A DNA stretch of 64,000 nucleotides, taken from NCBI RefSeq assembly GCF_963576615.1, contig NC_088717.1, forward strand, positions 13,460,108 to 13,524,107, read 5' to 3'. Shown here piece by piece: positions 10,901-22,760 of the stretch (position 1 is the stretch's first letter; each line of letters opens with the position of its first letter). The notes under the pieces were generated by a model that was not told the origin of the DNA, made no database searches, and was given only the letters and a program-made list of their open reading frames with translations. Source of the DNA: Watersipora subatra (lineage: Eukaryota; Bryozoa; Gymnolaemata; Cheilostomatida; Watersiporidae). The position numbers and the translations under genes were made by a program.

Positions 10901-13900
10901 GTAATTTTCAAATTAAATTTAAATTTAAAGTTTTATGTTATTTAAGTGTCCTATTCAAGTTATGGCTCATGTGGTGGTGGTAGATAGACAATGGTGGTTA
11001 ATACCTAGGTTAGCCACTACTGTTTATCTCCAAGGTAAGAACTTCTTACAATACATAATAATGGTAGAGTTTATTATTGGCCGTAACCACTATATAAGTA
11101 TTTGTTACTTTATTAGTGTAGGTGATGAATGAAAACAAGTAAAAACGCATTTTCCATTGTGATATCCTGTTTTATGTGTTCTTCTCAGAGGGTGGGATGA
11201 GAACAGATTAATTTGTATTTTTATAGGATAATTGATTTGAGATGTTAGAGAATTGACATATGAGCTTGGTCCGAAACGCATCAAGGTTGTATGTTAAAGT
11301 ACGACTGTAATATGCAGCAGACCGAAACAAACTAAAAGCTCGATCACATTGATCAGAAAAATTTCTCAATTTTTCAAATAGTTGCAAAACATTGACTACA
11401 AGCTGTATCAACTGAATTATGCAAAATGGAAGTATTTACTGTTTGTCTTACCTTGTGTGTGAATGTACTTCACCGCCGCAAACATTTGATGGAAGAACCG
11501 TGAAGCTACTGCTTCTGTCATCAACATTGTTTTGTCAAGAATCCCAGACAGGCGGCCATTTGGGCAGAACTCGAGCAGGATAGCATTCTTAGAGGATTTA
11601 GTCTCAAACTCTTGAAACAAGCAAAACTAGAGACTTACATTTCTATGAACTTGCAATAAATCTAACAGCAAAAAGTAGAACAATTGTATTTGAGAGCCTT
11701 AAAAATATCTAGTATGATCTCTCTAGGAAACCACCCCGCAATCTGCTGCTTCTGCCCTGCTGTGTGACTCATCGCTGTATGTTACCAAGTTTTAATATGT
11801 AACCATTCTTATGTCTGGCCAACAGTATTTATTTTTAAGGGATAAACAAATCCATGTTATTATCAATTTTATCTGGGTACCATGCCACAACTTATAAGCG
11901 ATGTCAATAAAAATCAGTAGAATTAAATAAACTTGAATCAAACGCGCAACATGTCAAGTGCAAAACACACCATCATGAAAGCAAGAACATTCCTATATCT
12001 TCATAAATGCATACAGTCGCATTATATATAACATTTTCAAACCTAACCAAAAACTAAAACTGTTCGATTTTCATTTGGCTTTCTAATGGCTAAGTTGAGA
12101 ATCGAGCTTCAAATCAGCAATTAAGATAGACCTAGTAGCTTGACAATCGAGTAGCTTGACAGACTTTAGTTCTGTGACAAGTCAATCTATGGTGCGTGTG
12201 TTTTATTTCATCACATAGTAGAAATATAACATTAAGTCAAAATAAAGATATAGTAATAATATTGATTAGGTTGAACAAAAAATGAAGCTTAGTTCCTATT
12301 GTTAAGGCGTGATGAGGCCCACGTGCGCAGTAGCACTGCAGCTAGTCGAGGCGCTGGGCCTACAGGAATTGGCAAACCTAAATGGCAGGTCTAGGTTTAA
12401 CAAATGGCTTTCCATCTTAACTCTAAAACTGGTAAAAGCAGAAGTTTTGCGTAAGTCTATTGGAGACAGTTCCATTGTGATGGTACTCCGTATGCAATTG
12501 TTTTTCGACCTGAAGCAGTATAAAATAATGGTAAAGAGAGATTGGTTTCTAAAAATCTGGTGTTATAGTGTGAATCCTTCGTGGTTTAGTCATCACTTGA
12601 ATAAAATTTTGAATGAGCTATCAAGAGAATTTTATACTGATAAAGTTTGTCAACGGATAACACAGAGAGTATGGTAAGTCATAGATTGATGGTAGTATGA
12701 TTCATAACTAGCTCCAGTCTATCTACATACTCAAGGTTACTAGACTGTCGAGTAGTTTATAGCGGGCAGCTGCTTGAAGGCAGCAAATTTTCACACAATT
12801 TCATGCAAGAACATCTGACTATAACTAAAAAAACAACTCGCTCCTTTAGAAGTTTAACGCTATTTCAATGTGACATCATCTGCTGGCAACCAGGTAGGCA
12901 GCAAGCGGCGAGATACTCACGTCCTAAGATGCTGATGATATTCGGGTGGTTCATCTGTGTGAGGTATTTGATTTCATCTGAGTTATGCTTAGCCTCAAAG
13001 CATGGACTGATTGTTCGCAGTTCTCTCTTACAGCAATGGTTTCCGATATTGGTAAGTTTCACAGCAACATATCTGCAACAGGAACATCTTATCAAGAAAC
13101 ACTAGAAATTTATTAGTTTATTTGAAAAACTCACACATTCACCTTTTTCACCATTGCTATGCACAAAAATCAGTCAAAAAAGTGACTACTGGGATTAGAC
13201 TAAAGAATTGTTATGTCAAAAGGCCATTGATTGGCTAACATAAAATCAACTAGGCCAATCAGTGAAAAGGATACATAAGATCAACTTTAGAGTACTTGAT
13301 ATGTTGAGACAAATATTGCTCGATTTGCATCACGTGTAAAAAAATGGAGACAACCTATCATGTTTTTTTACGTTATCAAGCCGTTTGCACATGCGCTCGT
13401 TCACGAAAAAGCCGCCATATTTTGTAAAAAACGATCGTTATTCTTTTATTTAATAGTACTTTTTGGTGTTGTTTTGATACTATGATAAAAAATTGCAAAC
13501 AAAAACATCGTTTTCAAAAATTCATTGCAAAGGCTTCGTGTTTTTAACAATAAAATTGTCTATAAAGATGGCCGACAACGATAAAATGACGTCACGACGC
13601 AGATTTATAGTTGAGATTCAACTGAATATTAACGGCCCAAGTATGTACTAAGCTACACGCTACCTCAGCTTTTTAAAAAGCGGTTTGTTAAGCACTCAGG
13701 TAATCAGAAGTCAAGGTTTACAAGTATATTTATGACCCGTGTAAATAGGTGCTTGCTACATGAATTTTCCAAAAACATGTTTGTTAACCGCTCAGGAAAC
13801 TGGTTATAAAATTCATTCTTGAATACATACTGATGTGACGCCTCTCTGTAGCCCACAAATATGTTGGAATAAAGGCCCTTGTAGAGATGCTCAATGCAAC

Positions 13901-16900
13901 GGATACCTTGGACGGCCAGGTCCTTAGTTGATACATCTAAACAATTTCTTCCAGTAGATACTATGGTCTTGTTAGCCTGTGGTATAGACGGATATCTGTG
14001 GGCCAGAGGATCACCTGTAGTAAAATGTACTACCATTAACAAACCAGGCGATGATTCTAAAGAGGTTGATATTGTTCATGCTGTTTATAGAGAAAGTAGC
14101 TCACAATAAAGTGCTACACTGAAATGACAAATAACTCTGACATATGGTGTAGGACAACTCCTGTGTGTTTTGCCAAGCAGCCTTTCATATCCATCCTTAA
14201 CCATTAAGTTGAGGCTAGCGCAGCACTGGTCGTAGGTTCTACAGAAAACCTAAGTTAGGTTTCAAGAAGGTGAGTGAGCACTGCAGCACGCAGACGGTTA
14301 TTAAGTATACCCCTTCGCTTCGACAAAACTGTAATTCACTCACCAAAAGCAATGTAAACAATGAATATACTACTAGCTGGCAGCAAACACAATTACTCCA
14401 CAATTACAACTAGCTCCATGAGTTTATTCGTACATGGCAACATCTTTGTATTATGCTCTAAGATGTAATTGTACCCTTTGTCAATCATTGCAAAATATTG
14501 ATGAATTTTACCAGAGAAAATCGAGCAACCATATATTGCTGGATTGTTTATTTAATATTGAAAACTCATTAAAAATGAGTTTTCAATATTTTTAAATTCG
14601 TTGACTTCACCTACATACCTAAGGGGCATTTTACTCTGCAGACTATAGCCTTAGCATCCTCATTAAATGGGTCTCTGATTATAGCTGTGCATTCATGATT
14701 CTTACGAACATTCAAAGGCTTTATTCGGCCGCATAAGGGGGCTTCACAACCCAGAAGTACAAATCCAGTTGCGCTATCTCCACTGCAACATAAACGTCAG
14801 CATAACCTCACAATATCAATATACAATATTTTAAGGCCTTGACACGATAAGTTATCAAATCATATCAAGTAGAGACAACTTCTCACCGTTAATGCCCAAG
14901 GTGATACAACTGGTTTAGTGTAACAAAATAGTATAGCGTGGGTTTATTTTGAGAGTTGTCTGCACTATCTTGTCTTTGCTAACCTTGGATCCTTCCAGCA
15001 AAGGTAAGACACTAATACTACCTATGATCTCTACACTAAATGACTAACAATATTTCTTCCAAGTGAGTAAAGATGCTTGGAATGAAATTAACTCTAAAAA
15101 TTCTCTGAATAATCCAATCCCTAAAACCGTTGCCATTCTTAAACTTTTGGCAAAATATTCTGGTGTGTTATATGTAATATACCTTTGCATGCAACATACC
15201 AACAATAGTCTTCGATACTATATTAGGAGTCATATCTTCTGTCCAAAATCAAGGTTGGACTCCGGGTAGAAAGATTGCAATATGTGGGATTCGAACCCAC
15301 AATATCAAGCTGGGCTGCACGATGCAGTCAAATGCATATGAATGAATCAATATGAACTTTATTTATGATCAGTGCTAGAAGCCATTGAGGTCATAAAAAT
15401 TATGATAAAATGATAAAGGTGATTGCTGTCAGCGAAAGAACAAAATAGTGATTTGCTCATCAGAGCTGGGTGCAGCGAGTATCAATTTTATCACTCAATT
15501 TTTATCAGTGATGCTTGGAGGACTAGCAAGTAGGAATATGCCAGCTTAAACAATGTTAAACGATATGACAGCTTAAACGATGTTAAACGATATGACAGCT
15601 TATTCGATGTTAAACGAAATGACAGCCTAAACGATGGTAAACGATATGACAGCTTAAACGATGTTAAACGATATGACAGCTTAATCGATGTTAAACGATA
15701 TGACAGCTTAAATGATGTTAAACGATATGATAGCTTAAACGATGTTAAACGATATGACAGCTTAAACGATGTTAAACGATATGACAGCTTAATCGATATG
15801 ACAGCTTAAATGATGTTAAACGATATGACAGCTTAATCGATGTTCATCGAAATGACAGCTTAAACGATATACTTATTATCTGTGCTTCATTGGCACAGCT
15901 ACCGATCTCCAACAGCACACTGGACTGCCAGGGCACTAGTATATAATAATAACTACTAATAACTTCCCTTATTAGTCCTGAGAAGAGCTTCTGCAGTACT
16001 GAAGTACTGAGGTACAAACCCACCGGTCAGAGGATGAATGAGCCTGCATGTTTGAGTCTGTCACCCCATTTCCTCCAGCTGATTTACCAATTTTTGTTGC
16101 AGGAATATTTGTGTCACTCGTTGAGCGGGAACTTCGATTTGGCATAGCGATTCGCCTTTTACGCTCTGAGCTGCTGTCGCTGCAAGCATAACAACGCTTT
16201 GATTAAGGCTGATAGGAAATACAGAGTTTGTTAGTTAGTGAAAAGGTACAACTGGATTTATTGGCCCGTTTTTGGAGAGTGCCTTTAGCTGTTGACTGAG
16301 AAAGAAACGTTTGAAGTTTGGTTTCCATCGTTGACAATTACCATCATTACCAGCATGACCCAGCAATAGCAGTTGACTACTTGAAATGTTCCTAAACTGC
16401 AAAAATACAACAAACAAAATCTCTATCTAAACATGTTCTTCATCAAGAGCTGCATTCAGACTCTTTTAGCATCATATCAATTTATGAGCTTGTTAAACAA
16501 ATGACCTTAAGAAACAAATGACCTTGAGAAACAAATAACCTTGAGAAACAAATAACCTTGAGAAACAAATGACATTGACAAACAAGTGACCTTGAGAAAC
16601 AAATGACCTTGAGAAACTAATTCTTTTCACAATGTCGTCTATAAGACGACCTTGTGAAACAAATGACCTTGAGAGACAAATTACCTTGAAAAATGAATGA
16701 CTGCCACAAAAGATGACCTTGATGAGCTGCCTAAACAACTCCAAATTAAACACAATTTGATTTATAAAATGCCTACGAAGTAATTGATATCAGTGTTACC
16801 ATTATCAATGTAGAATAATTTCATATACAAGTAAAAATCAGATGATAGTTTTTTAGTATCTTTTGAGCCAATCAAATGTCGATCTCTTATCCTACAAACT

Positions 16901-17931
16901 AAGAAAAAACTTGTGTGAAAACTGAGGGCTGTAGAGACTAGCAATCTGGACTTACAGGCTTTGGGAGAGAGAATTTCCACTGGTAGACTTGACAGCGTTG
17001 GCTGGCGTCTCGGCAGGAACAGGTGATACAGATGAGTTATTGTAAGGCATTCCCAACTTTCTATCCCGTGCTACTCTACCAACAGGAATAAACAATGGTT
17101 ATAATTATCAAAGCGCACACAGCCAGTGTCTAGCTTACTACCTGCAGAGAGAAAAGTACTTTCTGGAGGCCTTTTTTATGATCTCATCATGTTGTGTTGC
17201 TGTTTTCAACACTCTAATTGAAGAATACGTTGCTAAAAGTTCTAAATTGAATTTTTTAAAACATGAATTATAAATAAAATGTAAAGCACATTTTAAACAT
17301 GATCAAGTTAATTTTTGAAATAGTTTTTCCTGAAAAATGTGTGTCATTTATGGCCATGTTTAATGGAGCTTGCATTTTATAATTCAATCTTTCATAAGGT
17401 GTGATTTATGCAACTTTGTCAACAACTAATGGCGTTCATACATATGTATGTATTGTTATAGGCAATGCTTTTGCGATCAATTGATTTGAATCTAGCAATT
17501 TACAGAAAAAGCTTTAAACCTCAGGCACTTGAAAAGTTTAAGTATGCCATATTTACAAACAACATGTATAATGCAAACTAGTATAAAGATGATATTGAGC
17601 ATCTACTTAGAAACTCGACAATCAAATGAAATAGTGACCAAGCCTTTTGGCAACAACTATGGAGAAGTTATCTGCTTTAATTCATCTAATTAATAATCTC
17701 TTTGGGATAGAGTTCACCTACTATGGTTCAGCTATAAAACTTACTACATGAGAGACTTACAAAAGACCAGATGATGTCCAATACTCTCAGCCTCGACAAA
17801 CCAACTAAGAAATCCATAAAAATAAAGAATTTAAAGTATTTTTTTAATAAAAATTACCTGGATTCCTGTCCACTCAAATGAGATGTAAGGCAATCATCTG
17901 TGTCCATAGAGTCATAAAGAAGACAGAGCAT
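4951..17931 (-). CDS. Protein kinase-like pseudokinase, 10 exons, 484 aa
   Basis: Exons in transcript order: 17931-17858, 17075-16956, 16179-16088, 14777-14619, 14014-13831, 13072-12921, 11610-11452, 9578-9450, 6125-5885, 5095-4951. All joins have GT/AG ends and matching phases, giving 1455 bases. Residues 1-148 are a Ser-rich tail (DSSSERKRR, RSSRSTS) and a cysteine-containing segment. The kinase fold covers about 188-455. The ATP-site lysine is kept (VAVK, K215), as are a likely helix-C Glu (E243), APE (360-362) and DIWSLG (377-382). The glycine loop is reduced to KGLYSNIFVG. The catalytic HRD is VRN (317-319), the catalytic-loop Asn is His324, and DFG is DLS (337-339). Loss of both the catalytic Asp and the loop Asn predicts no normal phosphotransfer. 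I cannot assign a kinase family. An in-frame TAA just upstream of ATG 17931 supports the start; Met at 17907 is an alternative. Confidence 0.85.
5096..5884. other. Last intron of the pseudokinase gene
   Basis: Noncoding, AT-rich. A short hairpin-like segment lies near 5220-5270 (AACGGTTCTTTCATGCC against GGCATGAAAAAACCG). No other feature is seen. Confidence 0.5.
6800..7525. mobile_element. Decayed Tigger-like DNA transposon fragment
   Basis: The right end reads GTATGTCGAGGTTTGACTG followed by TA, and the left part holds CTCATACCTCAACATACGAG. These match the terminal inverted repeats of the better preserved Tigger elements at 28106 and 42341 (CAGT...TACGAG). The interior is AT-rich with no transposase recognised, and the left boundary is approximate. 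It lies in the intron 6126-9449 of the pseudokinase gene. Confidence 0.45.
7526..8397 (+). mobile_element. Helitron-like non-autonomous element with tRNA-like module
   Basis: The 5' part carries GTGTCCAGTTATAACGA, shared with the copy at 60419. It is followed by an antisense tRNA-like module: on the minus strand an A-box-like TGTAGTGGTT and a B-box-like AGTTCAAATCC. The 3' end reads ACTCGGGCATTCAGCTAGA, matching the CTRR-type ends of related copies. Classing it as Helitron-like rests on the ends alone; a tRNA-derived SINE is the alternative. Confidence 0.4.
8690..8890. repeat. Dispersed repeat fragment, related copy near 57285
   Basis: A TG-rich run (8697-8740) is followed by TTTCATCCAAACTTCACATGC, which recurs almost exactly at about 57305-57330. 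In both places it is followed by a TTTCAAAAC block. It is an interspersed repeat of unknown class. Confidence 0.55.
10766..10949. repeat. Three consecutive inverted repeats
   Basis: Three stem-loops follow each other. The first has arms 10766-10783 and 10793-10810 (18 bp, perfect). The second has arms 10811-10829 and 10838-10856 (19 bp, one mismatch). The third has arms 10876-10890 and 10935-10949 (15 bp, perfect). They are in the intron 9579-11451 of the pseudokinase gene and could be remains of a foldback element. Confidence 0.8.
14554..14590. repeat. Perfect 17-bp inverted repeat
   Basis: Arms AATATTGAAAACTCATT (14554-14570) and its complement (14574-14590) are separated by three bases. 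It lies about 30 bases from the splice donor at 14618, so it could fold near a 5' splice site of the pseudokinase transcript. Confidence 0.8.
15275..15345 (-). other. tRNA-like 3' half (B box), not a functional tRNA
   Basis: On the minus strand TGTGGGTTCGAATCCCACA forms a perfect T-arm with a canonical B box (GGTTCGAATCC). No acceptor stem, D-arm or A box pairs with it, so it is a tRNA-derived repeat fragment and not a gene. Confidence 0.55.
15541..15870. repeat. 27-bp minisatellite
   Basis: About 12 imperfect copies of a 27-base unit built from ACGATATGACAGCTTAA and ACGATGTTAA, including one shortened unit near 15790. It is in the pseudokinase intron between the exons at 14777 and 16088. 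Confidence 0.9.
16493..16735. repeat. 17-bp minisatellite
   Basis: About 14 copies of GAAACAAATGACCTTGA with drift, interrupted near 16620-16660. It lies in the intron between the exons 16088-16179 and 16956-17075. The open frame across it is an effect of the repeat. Confidence 0.85.
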
Positions 17932-18650
17932 AAGCCAGCCGGCTTAAAATGATAGAGTATCAGCTTCAGTCAGCGTATTCACAGAATATGAACTATTTTA
18001 TATAAAAAAGGAAATGAAAACAAGGAAACCAAAAACCGATGATGTCATGTGCCAAACAGTGGTTTCTGTAAATGTATTTTCAAGCGCAGAGTTACTCCTT
18101 TTAAGGCACTGTGATAGCAGTAATGACCAATCACCTAAAAGTTAGCACTGCAAAATCCACCATTCAATCATTTAACACAGGAAATGCCAAGCAAGACTAC
18201 GTATATCCACCAATGGCATGCATTGTCAAATACATTCAAAAGAATTTTATTTTGTTTCACCGCTTGAATATATTGATCAATCTACTCATAAATATTCCTT
18301 CATAAAAATATCAGATAGTACTGGGTTTATTATATCCAGAAATGAAATGTGAAAAAATGCTTAAGCAATTAAAATGCTTCCAAATAGATTTGAGTAGCTT
18401 CTGCAATGATCGCTTCTATAAGATGAAACACGCATCCTTTAAACGCAATAGATAAGATGAAAACTGACTCAAGCATTTCGTGTATCACTATAGCATATTA
18501 TTAATCGTATACTAGATGAAGGCTATGCGCAGGAATTATAAATTTTTTACACAGCCATCCAAAGTGATTGCAGTCATTCTAGGTTGTATGCATATTCATT
18601 TAGTTTTTATCTTTTCAATCGTGAATTATTAAATAATAGTTCAAGCTGTT
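17932..18650. other. Intergenic: pseudokinase upstream, XRCC2 downstream
   Basis: This 719-base gap separates the start of the pseudokinase from the stop of XRCC2. Both genes run leftwards, so this holds the pseudokinase promoter and the XRCC2 3' end. No recognisable element or gene is seen; a 64-codon + frame at 18111-18305 is unconvincing. Confidence 0.45.
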
Positions 18651-19562
18651 CTACAAAATATATTTCTTTTCACTCAGAGTTTTTAGGCCTTGTTTCACAC
18701 AGAGGGTAAACTGATCCGAACAGTCAGAAGTCCTTCCTACGCTCCAGACAATATCTGGAGCATGGGGAAACTTAATAAAAGGCATATCCAGGAGTAGACA
18801 ACAGACAAAGATGACTGTAACATTGGTCGCTGCCGGAAGTCGGTAAAGGGTCATGTAGAGATGATCTATTTCTGCTCGGTCTAGAGTGTACAATGATGGA
18901 CAATCGCAAACTATGAGAGATACTTTCTCTTGCAGGATTATTTCCGGTAGACTAGATAAAACACAGATTAACTCCAAAGATGTTGAACTTCGAATGACCT
19001 TGAGATTCGATGGAGATTTGGAGATGACATTATCACACTTGGAATTAGGTATCTTGAGGTTTTTCAGCCTCCTTTCAAGAGCTTCCAATAAGCTCAATGA
19101 GTTGAGATGATAATCCTACAATGAGAGTATTTAAAGCAAGTCATACGTTGACTTTTGGATAATACTAAAAGATCTTTAGAGATATGTAATTAATGCTGCA
19201 TAGGGAGATCTAGACAGATTGTTATTTCTTCTACTCAAACGTTGCCATGGTGTTGTATAGTTGTAAGCGCAGCGACCTAGCCAGTCTGTACGATATTAAT
19301 TGAATACAGCTTAACAATCCGTGACACTTACCAAGTCGAGATAAAGAGCACCTTGGTCTAGTCCCCCATACAACTTTGGGAGTATAATGTGAGACAGTAT
19401 TCGGGTAATCACGGAAGATTTGCTCTGAGAGCATGGAGTTGAGACAAGAATGAAATCTGTGCTTGAGAATTTACCAAATTCTTCCATATTATATTCATAT
19501 GATGGTTGTAATCGCAGTAGAAATTCCAGCCCAGACTCTTCTGTGATGTCTGTGACAGCCAT
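18651..19562 (-). CDS. XRCC2: XRCC2-like RAD51 paralogue, degenerate P-loop
   Basis: Exon 1 is 19562-19332 (77 codons, donor GTAAGTG) and exon 2 is 19115-18651 (155 codons with stop, acceptor CATTGTAG), joined in phase 0, giving 231 aa (human XRCC2 has 280). Family signatures are TEESGLEFLLRL at the N-terminus, ILPKLYGGL (60-68), ALYLDLDYHLNSL across the splice and LIVCDCPSLYTLDR at the Walker B position. The end, FTLCVKQGLKTLSEKK, matches the XRCC2 C-terminus. In the family this protein works with RAD51D in the BCDX2 complex during homologous recombination. The Walker A site reads TPCSQSKS (42-49): the lysine and final hydroxyl remain, but all three P-loop glycines are gone. An acceptor-like tract (TTTTTTTTCAG) ends 13 bases before the ATG, so a 5' exon is likely. 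Confidence 0.88.
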
Positions 19563-20509
19563 TACAGCAATTGGGCTGAAAAAAAATTGGAAGTCCACAT
19601 CGGGCTACGAAACATTTATTTTATGGATGGTTTTGGAAGCAATGTGAAAATTTTCTCTTGAACTATTGGTAAAATTATGATTTCATTTCAACAAAGATGT
19701 ACAAACTTGGTCAGGCTTGTATCTAGAACTAAATAAACAGATAAAATGAGTGACCCAAAAACAACTTGGTAACCCCCAACACAATGAAACTTGGAAATTT
19801 TACTACGTAAAATTTTTGTCAATTTATTTATGCAACTTGAACAATACCAATTTGTAATAAGTTTTTGGTTAGTTGTATACCAGCTCAGTTTAAAATCTTA
19901 CAAATAATGAAGTTATCATGAAAAAATTCCTGTCATGTAAATGCCTCTGGCTTGTTCTGTAGGTGTACTATGATTTAAAACTATGCTTTGGGGTGGCACA
20001 CTATAGCTCAAAACACTTCACTTGCAATATATTCTATCAAAAGCATTAAACACCTCAGTAGGCAATTCTTAGTACAAAATCAGGGACTGCAATGCAATCG
20101 AAAGATAACTCGTTAAGTGCCTGAACACAGATAGTTGAATAAAGACATTAATAGCATGGGTTTTAAACTTTCAATATTATTCTTGCTTCAATATTATGGG
20201 AATAAGGATAAGATCTACGAAAAAAATAATCCACAATAAAATTAAATAATCTGTTTTGTTCTAATGAAGTGTAATGTCCATAATCCTAATTCCCTAGCCT
20301 ACACCCAGTAAGAATAACATCTGATGTGCTTAGCCTAGACAACAAGCGTTTACCCCCAAATCTTCATGCAACTTTTAGACAGATTTTTACTGATGCCTGT
20401 CAAAATGCACAGATAAGATTCCAACAGTTCCAGTTGCATAAGCTGTTGTATTAGTTATGTTCATGTCTTAACATTTTTCATTATCTTTTCATGCCGAAAG
20501 ATTGTCTTT
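19563..20509. other. Upstream of XRCC2, no gene seen
   Basis: This should contain the XRCC2 promoter and any 5' exon. It is AT-rich, with no convincing ORF or recognisable repeat. Confidence 0.4.
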
Positions 20510-20866
20510 TCAAACTATAGATTGTAATATTTCACCTGCGTCATATACATGTATCTTTGAATAATTTTTAATGAGTGCAGTATCTTGATTGAATGAAGGC
20601 TCCTGACTACACGCGAGATAATCTGGTAGCGTTATAAAGTAACTCCCAACCTCACAAACATTAAACAATATATTAAACATTAGCTTGCCTTTAACTGTAC
20701 AATGAAATATTGATTCCAACGCGCAGACTTCAATTCTTACATCACACACAATTGCTTCATGTTTTTTCTTGTGATTTATCATTAAAAATACACTTTGTGC
20801 AATAAGTTTTAAAAATGGTTTCACTTCCTTTAGATTTTGTGACCATAACCGAATGTTCACCAGCTT
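20510..20866 (-). CDS. Possible terminal exon, unknown protein
   Basis: An open frame of about 118 codons ends at the stop 20510-20512. It has no ATG at its start; instead an acceptor-like ATGCTAG precedes it, so if real it is a last exon. The peptide has alternating hydrophobic and charged segments (KPFLKLIAQSVFLM, YFITLPDYLACSQ) and no recognised motif. No upstream exon was identified. In DNA this AT-rich a frame of this length may arise by chance. Confidence 0.25.
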   Translation of the reverse strand, partial: KLVNIRLWSQNLKEVKPFLKLIAQSVFLMINHKKKHEAIVCDVRIEVCALESIFHCTVKGKLMFNILFNVCEVGSYFITLPDYLACSQEPSFNQDTALIKNYSKIHVYDAGEILQSIV

Positions 20867-21429
20867 CAACTAGCATTTAAATAATTAATATATTCTATAA
20901 CGGTGGCTGCAAAAAACAAGTTCTACTGTAAAACACAACTATAAACCATAAATTGCTACTTTTTGATAAAGTTTCAGTGCAAAAAAATAGAGAAATCACA
21001 AATAAGTGACACAGTCTCCCATTAGCCTTACTTGGTTTAGCAAATAGCTAGTTTATAGGAAGTAGAGTGATGCCAAAAAATTTTATTTCATATACAATGG
21101 CCAAAATATGAAAGGGTCTTGTCCAGTATCAGTTCAAAATTTTATGCAAAAACTCCGAGGTAAAAATGACAGTGAAACTTTCCAACTGAGGAAAGTTTGA
21201 AAGTTTCCAAGTCGGAAACTTCCAACCGTACCGAATTGAAAGTTGGAAGCTGATATCCAGTACACATTAAACATTTAGAATAAAATGGCTTTTTATTCTA
21301 AATATCTAGTGGATCTCGATATGCTATTTATGTACAGTAGAAGCCCAGAGAGAGTATTCATGCCGGTCAGTTTTAACAAAAGGTAGGTAGTTGTGGCCAA
21401 AACGAGAGGAGAATGAAGGAGGGTTTACT

Positions 21430-22760
21430 TTTTGTCAATATGCAAATCTCAGCACAACAATATCTTTTTAACTAAGGGTCCCAAACCATGCAGCCATACT
21501 CAAGACCAGGTCTAACCAGAGAAGTATAAGCAATCTCTCTTGTGTTTTGGTTTGCCGCTCTGGGAACCCTAATAAACATACCAACTGATTTCTATTCTCT
21601 GAATTTAATTTTACAAAGATGTTTAATAAATTTCGGATCATTTTGACCCTTTACAAGGACCTTCTATAAGGATTAGAACTCACACATTGAATACATTGAT
21701 CACGGAACTTGAACAAATTATTAGTATCAGTCAACCGAGGTGACTTGCCAGCAGAGAGACGGTAGTACTTTTGAGAAGTAAAATTCATCTGCCAAACTTT
21801 GGCCCTAGATTTAAGAAAGTATAAATCTTGTTGCAGTATGGTGGCTTTATCTTGTGTAGCATATATATACTAGAGAATCAGCAATAGTCTATGCTAATAA
21901 TCAATGATATCCGGTAAGTCATTCATAAAAATTGAAAACAACAACGTACTAAGAACTGTCCTTTGCGGAACTCTTGAGGTGACAGACACAACATCCGAAG
22001 ACATGCCACCAATCTCAACTACCTCTACCATAAAGGATGCTATCTAATGGCCTTTGAAAAATATAGTAAGTACTATTAATTCTGTTACCATATTTCCTTC
22101 AAAGTTCTTTGTCATTTCATCCATTGTGCAAATGACCCGTGTTTTACAAGATCTTTTAGCATTAAAATTATTTTGAGCATATGTATGTTATATTTATCAA
22201 GATGTGTGCTTATGTGAAAATACAAAATGTGCTCTAACAACTTACAAGAAACGCTAGTCAAAGACACAGGTCTATAGCTAACGGAATAATGCTTAGAACT
22301 CTTTTTACATATTAGTACAACCTCTCATTAGCATGTTTTGATGCTAATGAAAATTTTTCAACTTCTGAAAAATTTTGGCAATGGTCAAGCAAGGTCTGAA
22401 AATGTTTTGAGAGTGATCCTATTAATGTTGTCTGAACCTCCTGCCTTACTTATTTTCATGCCGTTCACAAGTTTCTGTATTCCAATTTCTGTAAACGCTA
22501 CAAAGTTGGTGTCTGAAAAATGTGGTGTTGCCATTTCACTCAGAGTATCACCTGTATCTAGGATTGAAATTGGTAGATTTGAAATTTATTAAGCATGTTA
22601 GCTTTTTCAATAGATATTTTCACAACCATGTCTCCCTGTTTCAACTCGGGAACAATACTTCCACCATTGAAACATTTTTCTCGCAAGTATTTGAAAAATG
22701 GGTTTTGTTACCCTCTACAATGGCATAAACAACTTGTTGGAAAGATATTGTGATTTTCTT
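21430..22760 (-). mobile_element. Decayed CR1-like LINE reverse transcriptase
   Basis: Minus-strand translation shows the motif order of a non-LTR reverse transcriptase, broken by stops and frameshifts. In order these are SKAGGSDNINR (22400-22470), YRPVSLTSVSCKLLEHI (about 22220-22285), FNAKRSCKTR (about 22150-22180), SRVPQRTVLSTLLFSIFMND (about 21915-21990), KVWQMNF (about 21790) and LVRPGLEYGCMVWDP (about 21475-21530). The YxDD-type active site is lost: the position after MNDLPD runs into a stop. This is a dead CR1/L2-like copy; its 5' part and 3' tail are not delimited. Confidence 0.85.

Noticed and set aside
12309-12677. 122-codon + frame ending near a GTAAGT donor inside a pseudokinase intron
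   Set aside because: No acceptor, no recognisable motif and no partner exon in phase; it lies antisense within an intron. It may be chance, though it is one of the longer frames here.
15275-15345. Possible tRNA gene (minus strand)
   Set aside because: Only the T-arm and B box are convincing; no acceptor stem, D-arm or A box can be paired.
16235-16417. Possible extra pseudokinase exon (NISSSQLLLLGHAG)
   Set aside because: The exon before it (ending 16956) and the one after it (starting 16179) join in phase without it, and no donor in this frame gives the phase needed.
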